This document shows positions 1-4,765 of a stretch of DNA of 10,047 bases, piece by piece. The position numbers and the translations under genes were made by a program. The DNA is from an uncultured Clostridia bacterium. Lineage in GTDB: Bacteria; Bacillota; Clostridia; TANB77; CAG-508. The stretch's first letter is position 1, and each line of letters begins with the position of its first letter. The stretch lies in NCBI GenBank assembly GCA_944386375.1, contig CALXAW010000046.1, positions 1 to 10,047 on the forward strand, read 5' to 3'. Under the pieces are notes generated by a model. That model was given only the letters and a program-made list of their open reading frames with translations, did not search any database and was not told the origin of the DNA.

Positions 1-247
1 CATATTCACTTTTCTTTAAATTAAGATTTAAAATCTAGAAATAATATCTTGACTAAATTTTTTTACTTGTTAAAAATCAAAATCTTTTAGAAGTTAACTT
101 TCTATTAAACGATTTTATTTATTTTACCATTTTGTATAGTTTGTGTCAATAGTTTCGCATTATTTTTTGGAAATATTTTGCAGGTATATTATGTCTTTAT
201 ATTTTCAAAAAAACTGTAAATACTATTAATATATGGAGGTAGTGATT
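1..247. other. Non-coding leader region upstream of the small helical-protein gene
   Basis: No credible coding region is seen on either strand. The stretch is extremely AT-rich. It contains a short perfect palindrome, AGATTTAAAATCT, at 24-36. A possible plus-strand -10 element, TATTAT, lies at 187-192 with only a poor -35 (TTTTTG, 164-169) 17 nt upstream, so the promoter of the gene starting at 248 is not firmly placed. A CAT at 1-3 could be the start codon of a minus-strand gene leaving the window, but there is no good ribosome binding site before it. Confidence 0.4.
235..240 (+). promoter_or_regulatory. Ribosome binding site that sets the start at 248
   Basis: GGAGGT sits 7 nt before the ATG at 248. 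The in-frame ATG at 233 overlaps this site and so cannot be the start that uses it. This removes five residues from the longest reading frame. Confidence 0.85.
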
Positions 248-682
248 ATGGAAAATAATAATTTAAATGTTTTAGACGAAGTTAACAAAGGTGCTACAAT
301 GGGAATGGATGCAATAGAATTTGTTTCTGAAAAAGTTGGTGACCCTAAATTTAGAAGTGTATTAGACACAGAGTATAAAAAATATGACGAAATTTCTAAA
401 AGAGTAAATACAGTATATGCAAAATATAGCTCAAAAGAACCACACGAAACAAACAAAATGAATAAAATGATGACATGGTATGGCATACAAATGAATACAA
501 TAAAAGACCAAAGCAACTCTAAAATTTCTGAGTTACTAATGCAAGGAACAAATATGGGAATAATAGAAGGTCGCCGCCTATTAAACCAACACAAAAACTT
601 AGAAAAAGATGTTGAGCAAATTTTAGACGATTTTGTAACAATGCAAGAAGACAGTGTAGAAACATTAAAAAAATATTTATAG
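248..682 (+). CDS. Small all-helical protein of unknown function (ferritin-like four-helix-bundle type)
   Basis: The product has 144 residues. It has no signal peptide, no membrane segment and no cysteine. By eye it is almost entirely amphipathic helix in four blocks: about residues 6-30, 33-60, 70-108 and 110-144, with short breaks at GDP and around SSKEPH. A charged, Met-rich third helix carries MNKMMTWYG and the stretch LMQGTNMGIIEGRRLLNQ. This pattern resembles small hypothetical proteins common in Clostridia that are usually described as ferritin-like or DUF2383-like helical bundles. That resemblance is from memory and unverified, and no clear metal-binding EXXH set is visible. The gene is the only plus-strand gene here, is monocistronic, and converges on truB with 17 nt between stop codons. 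A cytosolic stress or storage role is possible but is only a guess. The reading frame is clearly real: strong ribosome binding site, coding-like composition, and a terminator at its end. Confidence 0.8.
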   Translation: MENNNLNVLDEVNKGATMGMDAIEFVSEKVGDPKFRSVLDTEYKKYDEISKRVNTVYAKYSSKEPHETNKMNKMMTWYGIQMNTIKDQSNSKISELLMQGTNMGIIEGRRLLNQHKNLEKDVEQILDDFVTMQEDSVETLKKYL

Positions 683-704
683 AGAAGATATACTCTTCTC
701 TATA
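678..704. terminator. Shared bidirectional terminator between convergent genes
   Basis: A perfect 11-bp stem (TATAGAGAAGA at 678-688 pairing with TCTTCTCTATA at 694-704) encloses a 5-nt loop. The TAG stop of the plus-strand gene (680-682) lies in one arm and the TAG stop of truB (700-702, minus strand) lies in the other. Read on the minus strand, the stem is followed after a few bases by TATTTTTTT, a good uridine tract, so it should end the truB transcript. Read on the plus strand the tract is weaker (TCTCTTTTT, starting about 8 nt later). Confidence 0.7.
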
Positions 705-1575
705 TTATAATATCTCTTTTTAAAAGCTTATTTTCAATTACTCCTATTCCAATAAATGTATTTGCATTATCATATATTTTATATAACCCATCTGGTAATA
801 CATAAGTAAGTTTTACTCCATTTAAAAACAATTGTAATTTTCTGCTATCTAATACAATGCTAGAACTTTTATTAAAAAAATCTTCTATTGTTATAAAATG
901 CTTTTTTATAAACTCTGTATTTTCATAATTCTCTTTTAAAAAGTCAATACTTATAGCATCTTTTATATTAAAACAGCCTACTTGAACTCTATTTAAAGAT
1001 TCCATATACCCTACTGTATTTAATCTTTTTGCAATATCTTCACATAAGCTTCTAATATATGTTCCTTTAGAACAATGTACCTTAAAAGAAATTTTACAAT
1101 TATTATTATCTATATTTAATAACTCTATTTTATATATTTCTATTGTTCTAGGCTTAACATCTACTGTTTTTCCCTCTCGTGCATATTCGTACAATTTTTT
1201 CCCCTGTACTTTGATTGCAGAATACATTGGTGGAATTTGCTCTTGTTTTCCTATAAAAGTATTAAATACATTTACTATATATTGGTTATTTAAAACAGTT
1301 TTATCTACCTCTTTTTTTTGAATTACATTTCCTTCGCTATCTGCTGTATCTGTTTTTACCCCAAGTTGTAACACAACTTCATATATTTTATCATGATTAA
1401 TTAAATATTTAGAAAGCTGTGTACCCTTGCCTATTAGCAAGGGTAACACTCCTGTAGCATTTGGATCTAATGTGCCTGTATGCCCAACTTTTTGATTAAA
1501 TATTTTTTTTACCTTATATACAATATCATGTGATGTACATCCCTGTGGTTTATTTATTACAATAATTCCATCCAA
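700..1575 (-). CDS. truB: tRNA pseudouridine(55) synthase TruB
   Basis: The enzyme converts U55 in the T-loop of tRNAs to pseudouridine in the cytoplasm. The 291-residue product carries the family landmarks. An N-terminal KPQGCTSHD motif spans residues 9-17. The catalytic-Asp motif GHTGTLDPNATGVLP spans 31-45, with the nucleophile at D37. Next come IYEVVLQLGVKTDTAD (64-79, conserved Tyr at 65) and PPMYSAIKVQGKKLYEYAREG (115-135). KGTYIRSLCED spans 170-180, with an Arg near the active site. A short C-terminal domain follows from about residue 225. Length is close to the usual 290-315. The ATG start gives the expected N-terminus, but the nearest purine-rich site (AAAGGA) is about 14 nt upstream, longer than normal. 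No in-frame ATG, GTG or TTG offers a better choice. The gene lies 18 nt after the prepilin-like gene with no terminator between them, so the two are probably co-transcribed from the promoter near 3270-3298. In related genomes truB usually follows rbfA or nrnA directly. Confidence 0.97.
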   Translation of the reverse strand: MDGIIVINKPQGCTSHDIVYKVKKIFNQKVGHTGTLDPNATGVLPLLIGKGTQLSKYLINHDKIYEVVLQLGVKTDTADSEGNVIQKKEVDKTVLNNQYIVNVFNTFIGKQEQIPPMYSAIKVQGKKLYEYAREGKTVDVKPRTIEIYKIELLNIDNNNCKISFKVHCSKGTYIRSLCEDIAKRLNTVGYMESLNRVQVGCFNIKDAISIDFLKENYENTEFIKKHFITIEDFFNKSSSIVLDSRKLQLFLNGVKLTYVLPDGLYKIYDNANTFIGIGVIENKLLKRDIII

Positions 1576-1593
1576 AATATATTCGTCCTTTCA

Positions 1594-3237
1594 TTATTTT
1601 TGTTGCCAACTTAATATAGGATAACCATTATTTAATTTTTCTGTATCTTCTTCCCAAATTTGGTTTGATTCATCTGTATTTAGTCTTTTTATAAAATCGG
1701 CTGTTTTCAAATTTTCTTCTGACATTTGTGCACTTTCTCTATCTATTGTTCCTACATTAATATTTGCATATAATGCAATATCTCCTTCTATAGAATAACA
1801 ATTTTTTATATTTGGATTTCCTATTCCTACAATTCCTCCTATGTTCTCTCCTGTTGCAACTATATTTTTAGAAGCATTGTAGCAATTTTCTATAATTCCT
1901 GTTTTTGCATTGCCACATATTCCTCCTGCATTTGCTACTTGTGACTCTATACCAGCTGTATTATAACAATTTTTTATAGCATTTTCTTCATTTGATATTT
2001 CGTCTGCATATTGATAACCTACAATTCCACCAATGCTTTCTCCCTCTAAAGCTGAAAGAGTGCCTGTGTTGTAACATTCTTCTATTATGCCTAGATAATT
2101 AGTTCCTACTATTCCTCCTGTGTAATTTGACTTGCCAGTTATTTCTCCTATATTGTAGCAATATTTAATTTCGCTTCTTTCGTAATTTGTACCACATATT
2201 CCAGCTATTGTAGAATCTGCTTTATTATTTGTTGTAGTTACATCTCCTATGTTGCTACAATTATATATTTTGCTACTACTGCTTATGCCACATATTCCTC
2301 CTGCATTTGCTTCTGCTGTTATATTAACATTACTTTTACAGTTTTGAATTTGCCCATTTCCTTGTCTTGCACAAATTGCTCCTACATTTTCTTTTGCAAC
2401 TATTGTTCCATTTATTTCTTTTATATCTTGTACTACTCCATTACTTACCCCAAATAGGCCTTGGTCATTTTTATTGGTGTTTATATATATATTATTTATT
2501 GTATAACCATTACCATAAAATTTGCCTTTGAATGGATTTATTTCTGTTCCTATTGGTTCCCAGCTTTTATCATTTTGTGTTGTTCCATCTACTTTTTGGC
2601 ATATGGTGCTTAAGTCTATATCATTTTGCAATGAGTATATTGCATCTGATGCAAAAACATATTCCGCTCCATCTTTTTCTTCTATTGCAATTTTTTCGTT
2701 TGTTCCTATTTTAGCTAGTTGCTCTGCTGTATATATTGGTATTGCAGCTAATTCTACTTCTGACCAATTTTCTTGCAATGTATAATAACGTGTTCCTTCA
2801 AATTCTACCCCTGCTGGATAATATATTGTATGTGTTGTGCTATTTATTATATATAAATCTGTTAAATTGTTTATATCTTGCGCACTTTCTATATTGCTAT
2901 ATTCTCTACCATAATTTAAAGTCACTCCACCTAAAGCACTTAAGTCTAACACATAATATTTTTCGCCATCATTTATGTTTTTTTGGTTTGTATTTGATAT
3001 ATCTCCAATAAAATTATTATTATTGTATTCGGCTCCTATTGGCAATTCGCCATTTTCTAGGTAATAACTAGATACTTTATCTCCAAGTGTTGCTATATCA
3101 TTATATAGTTTTTGCACACCAGATAGTCGTATGCTATCTTGTGAAGAATATACTAACATACTTGTTATTGCTATTAATATTACTATTGCAATAGTTAATG
3201 TTATTAATGATACACCTTTTTCGTTTTTTATTTTCAT
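1594..3237 (-). CDS. Prepilin-like N-terminus with GLUG-repeat domain; predicted secreted or surface protein
   Basis: The 547-residue product starts with a short basic segment and a type IV prepilin-like signal: MKIKNEKG, then VSLITLTIAIVILIAI. Cleavage is expected after G8, with a hydrophobic helix at about 9-30. The usual Glu at +5 of the mature protein is replaced by Thr. Residues 31-165 resemble a pseudopilin-like globular part. From about residue 169 (YTAEQLAKIG) the protein becomes GLUG-type: a lead-in, SWEPIG...FKGKFYGNGYTINN at 225-249, then irregular repeats of the form GGI-x-G...I-x-NCYN-x-G. The GG-type halves lie near 313, 345, 373, 402, 438 and 467, and the Cys-containing halves near 300, 327, 360, 388, 424, 452 and 480. 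About a dozen cysteines recur at matching repeat positions. The end, LNNGYPILSW, is typical of GLUG proteins. GLUG proteins are generally extracellular and thought to be beta-rich; the function here is unknown, with adhesion or surface display inferred. The ATG at 3237 has AAAGGAG (3247-3253) 9 nt upstream. No other pilus genes are in the window. Confidence 0.85.
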   Translation of the reverse strand: MKIKNEKGVSLITLTIAIVILIAITSMLVYSSQDSIRLSGVQKLYNDIATLGDKVSSYYLENGELPIGAEYNNNNFIGDISNTNQKNINDGEKYYVLDLSALGGVTLNYGREYSNIESAQDINNLTDLYIINSTTHTIYYPAGVEFEGTRYYTLQENWSEVELAAIPIYTAEQLAKIGTNEKIAIEEKDGAEYVFASDAIYSLQNDIDLSTICQKVDGTTQNDKSWEPIGTEINPFKGKFYGNGYTINNIYINTNKNDQGLFGVSNGVVQDIKEINGTIVAKENVGAICARQGNGQIQNCKSNVNITAEANAGGICGISSSSKIYNCSNIGDVTTTNNKADSTIAGICGTNYERSEIKYCYNIGEITGKSNYTGGIVGTNYLGIIEECYNTGTLSALEGESIGGIVGYQYADEISNEENAIKNCYNTAGIESQVANAGGICGNAKTGIIENCYNASKNIVATGENIGGIVGIGNPNIKNCYSIEGDIALYANINVGTIDRESAQMSEENLKTADFIKRLNTDESNQIWEEDTEKLNNGYPILSWQQK

Positions 3238-3268
3238 TTACAATTTCTCCTTTGTTTTTTCTTCTTAT

Positions 3269-3298
3269 ATCATACTAAAATTAGTATATAAAAGTCAA
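3269..3298 (-). promoter_or_regulatory. Sigma-A-type promoter for the prepilin-like gene and truB
   Basis: Read on the minus strand, TTGACT (3298-3293) and TATGAT (3274-3269) are separated by 18 nt. This is a good match to the vegetative consensus apart from the slightly long spacer. It begins right after the nrnA terminator hairpin and lies about 30 nt before the start codon. This indicates that the last two genes form their own transcription unit, with truB depending on it unless the terminator upstream is leaky. Confidence 0.65.
3272..3287. promoter_or_regulatory. Perfect 16-bp palindrome overlapping the -10 element; candidate operator
   Basis: ATACTAAAATTAGTAT is perfectly self-complementary. 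It covers part of the -10 element and much of the spacer of the promoter at 3269-3298, where a dimeric repressor would block RNA polymerase. The position is suggestive, but no regulator is encoded in the window and AT-rich DNA yields palindromes by chance, so its role is inferred. Confidence 0.45.
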
Positions 3299-3299
3299 G

Positions 3300-3332
3300 A
3301 AAAGTGCTAAATATTATTTTAGCACTTTTTTT
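3300..3332. terminator. Intrinsic terminator overlapping the nrnA stop codon
   Basis: A perfect 12-bp stem (AAAAGTGCTAAA at 3300-3311 pairing with TTTAGCACTTTT at 3318-3329) has a 6-nt loop. On the minus strand, the final nrnA codons (GTG CTA AAA TAA) build the 5' arm and loop, and the stem core GTGCTAAA/TTTAGCAC is followed by TTTTCTT, a moderate uridine tract. On the plus strand the tract is TTTTTTT, which is stronger, though no plus-strand gene precedes it here. Partial readthrough into the prepilin-truB unit is likely. Confidence 0.7.
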
Positions 3333-4270
3333 AGTTCATTTAATAATTTTTTCTTTACGGTTTCCATGTCTTCTAACATTACACAACCTGCTGCATGTAT
3401 ATGACCTCCACCGCCAAAAAGTAAGCACACATCAGATACATTAACATAGTCATTAGATCTTAAAGAAACTTTATAGCCATTTATTTCTTTTTCTTCTCTA
3501 ATAAATATAGAAACTTCTACACCTTCTATGTCTCTACCAATTTCAACTAATCCTTCATGGTCTCCTGGCTCTGCATTAACTTTTTCTAAGTCCTCTGCTG
3601 TAATATATGTAAATGTAACTCTGCCTTCTTCTAATATTTCCATTCTATTTACTACTAATTTGTTTAGTTCGAAGTTAGCAATAGTTTTTGTATCTAAAAC
3701 TCTTTTATATATGTCAGATACTTTTACACCTTTACGTAAAAGCTCTGCTGTAAATTCAAATGTTTCAGATGTAACACCAGAGTATCTAAAGCCTCCTGTG
3801 TCTGTAATAATTCCTGTAACTAAACATGTTCCTATTTCTTTATTTATATTTATACCAAAATATTCAAACATTCCGGCTAAAACTTCGCAACATGCAGGAG
3901 ACGCAGGATTTACAAAGTTTAAGTCTCCAAACATTTTGTTACTACCATGGTGGTCTATAACTATTTTTCTTTTTGCTGTTTCGAAATATTCTTCGCCACC
4001 ATCTAATCTTTTTAAATCAGCACAGTCCATAGAAATTGCTAAATCATATTCTTTAATATCACTTTCTTGTTTTATTTCTTCTGCTCCAGGTAAAAACTTA
4101 AATAGTCTAGAATATTCTGTTATAATAACATCTGCTTGTTTTCCTAGTTCTTTTAATGCTAATTTCATTGCAAGAGAACTACCTACAGCATCTCCATCTG
4201 GCGCTTCGTGAGTTAAAATTACTATTTTATCTGCCTTTTTTACTTCTTCTAATATATCGTCTAATGTCAT
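3314..4270 (-). CDS. nrnA: DHH-family bifunctional oligoribonuclease / pAp phosphatase NrnA
   Basis: NrnA-type enzymes degrade 2-5-mer RNAs (nanoRNA) and dephosphorylate 3'-phosphoadenosine 5'-phosphate, using Mn ions in the cytoplasm. The 318-residue protein shows the DHH signature in order: THEAPDGDAVGS at 20-31 (metal ligands H21, D25, D27), MDCAD at 81-85 (D82), DHHGSN at 106-111, and ITDTGGFRYSGVTSETF at 155-171. The DHHA1 domain carries FGGGGHIHAAG at 285-295, the substrate-binding glycine-rich loop. The fourth residue of that motif's second half is His where many homologues have Arg or Lys. Length matches the family. The ATG at 4270 follows GAGGTG (4276-4281) by 5 nt, and the gene starts 13 nt after rbfA, so translation is likely coupled. 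nrnA between rbfA and truB is the common clostridial arrangement. A purely cyclic-dinucleotide/pApA hydrolase role cannot be excluded, since DHH-DHHA1 relatives also do this. Confidence 0.95.
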   Translation of the reverse strand: MTLDDILEEVKKADKIVILTHEAPDGDAVGSSLAMKLALKELGKQADVIITEYSRLFKFLPGAEEIKQESDIKEYDLAISMDCADLKRLDGGEEYFETAKRKIVIDHHGSNKMFGDLNFVNPASPACCEVLAGMFEYFGININKEIGTCLVTGIITDTGGFRYSGVTSETFEFTAELLRKGVKVSDIYKRVLDTKTIANFELNKLVVNRMEILEEGRVTFTYITAEDLEKVNAEPGDHEGLVEIGRDIEGVEVSIFIREEKEINGYKVSLRSNDYVNVSDVCLLFGGGGHIHAAGCVMLEDMETVKKKLLNELKKVLK

Positions 4271-4283
4271 ACAAACACCTCTC

Positions 4284-4649
4284 TTACTCTTCTTCTTTTT
4301 TTGGCATTATATCTTTTAATATACTATCTATTCTTGCTCCATATTCTAAAGAATCGTCAAGCTCGAATAATATTTCTGGTGTATTTCTTAAGTTTATTCT
4401 TTTGGCTAATTCGCTTCTTATAAATCCTGCAGATTTTTTAAGGCCTGCTAAAGTATCTTTTATGTTTTTAGAGTTTAATATACTTACAGATACTTTAGCA
4501 TAACTTAAGTCTGTTGTAACTTTTACTTTTGTTACACTTATCATCCCTGTTACATTAGGGTTTTTTAATTCATAATTTATTATATTGCTAATTTCTTTTT
4601 TAAATTCTTCGTCAATTCTATTAAATCTATTGTTATTTCTATTAGGCAT
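4284..4649 (-). CDS. rbfA: 30S ribosome-binding factor RbfA
   Basis: RbfA is a single KH-fold protein that binds pre-30S particles and is needed for late 16S rRNA maturation, including cold adaptation. The 121-residue product carries the hallmark segments RIDEEFKKEISNIINYELKN (11-30) and VTGMISVTKVKVTTDLSYAKV (33-53). AGFIRSELAKRINLRNTPEI (about 74-93) and ELDDSLEYGARID near the end follow, with a short acidic tail. I place the start at the ATG at 4649, not the in-frame ATG at 4658. The ribosome binding site AAAGGAT (4657-4663) lies 7 nt before the former and overlaps the latter. The gene follows infB after a 116-nt leader containing a strong hairpin, and is 13 nt from nrnA. Confidence 0.95.
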   Translation of the reverse strand: MPNRNNNRFNRIDEEFKKEISNIINYELKNPNVTGMISVTKVKVTTDLSYAKVSVSILNSKNIKDTLAGLKKSAGFIRSELAKRINLRNTPEILFELDDSLEYGARIDSILKDIMPKKEEE

Positions 4650-4656
4650 AAATCTC

Positions 4657-4663
4657 ATCCTTT
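4657..4663 (-). promoter_or_regulatory. Ribosome binding site that sets the rbfA start at 4649
   Basis: On the minus strand AAAGGAT precedes the ATG at 4649 with 7 nt spacing. The upstream in-frame ATG (4658-4656) overlaps it and is too close to be initiated by it. Confidence 0.75.
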
Positions 4664-4670
4664 CTTAAAT

Positions 4671-4764
4671 GATATCCTTTATCTATCTGCTAGAGAAAAA
4701 ATAACTATTTTTTCTCTAGCAGAACAAAAGGCTTTTTTTAGTTTTTATCTATTTACGCAAGGAT
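4671..4764 (-). other. Structured infB-rbfA intergenic RNA (long hairpin within outer complementary arms)
   Basis: The core is a perfect 16-bp stem: CTGCTAGAGAAAAAAT at 4687-4702 pairs with ATTTTTTCTCTAGCAG at 4707-4722, with a 4-nt loop. Outside it, GATATCCTT (4671-4679) is complementary to AAGGATATT (4758-4766 region), allowing a second closing stem. ATAGATAAA-like sequence occurs on both sides. On the transcribed minus strand the hairpin is not followed by a uridine tract, so it is not a normal terminator. On the plus strand a T-run follows only after about 11 nt. It may be an mRNA processing or stability element, a folded leader controlling rbfA, or a palindromic repeat remnant. Confidence 0.5.
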
Positions 4765-4765
4765 A

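Noticed and set aside
1..3. Possible minus-strand gene start (CAT at the left edge)
   Set aside because: Only the start codon would be in the window, with just a weak AAAG-type sequence before it. There is nothing further to support it.
131..163. Sporulation-sigma-like promoter (GTATA ... CATTATT) upstream of the small gene
   Set aside because: The spacing is about 19 nt and the matches are short in very AT-rich DNA, too weak to call.
3528..4211. Long plus-strand open frame (227 codons) opposite nrnA
   Set aside because: It is antisense to a fully recognisable DHH enzyme, has no ribosome binding site and no coherent domain. It is a shadow of nrnA codon usage.
4687..4740. Terminator between infB and rbfA
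   Set aside because: On the transcribed strand the stem is not followed by a uridine tract. The T-run is on the other strand and separated from the stem by about 11 nt.
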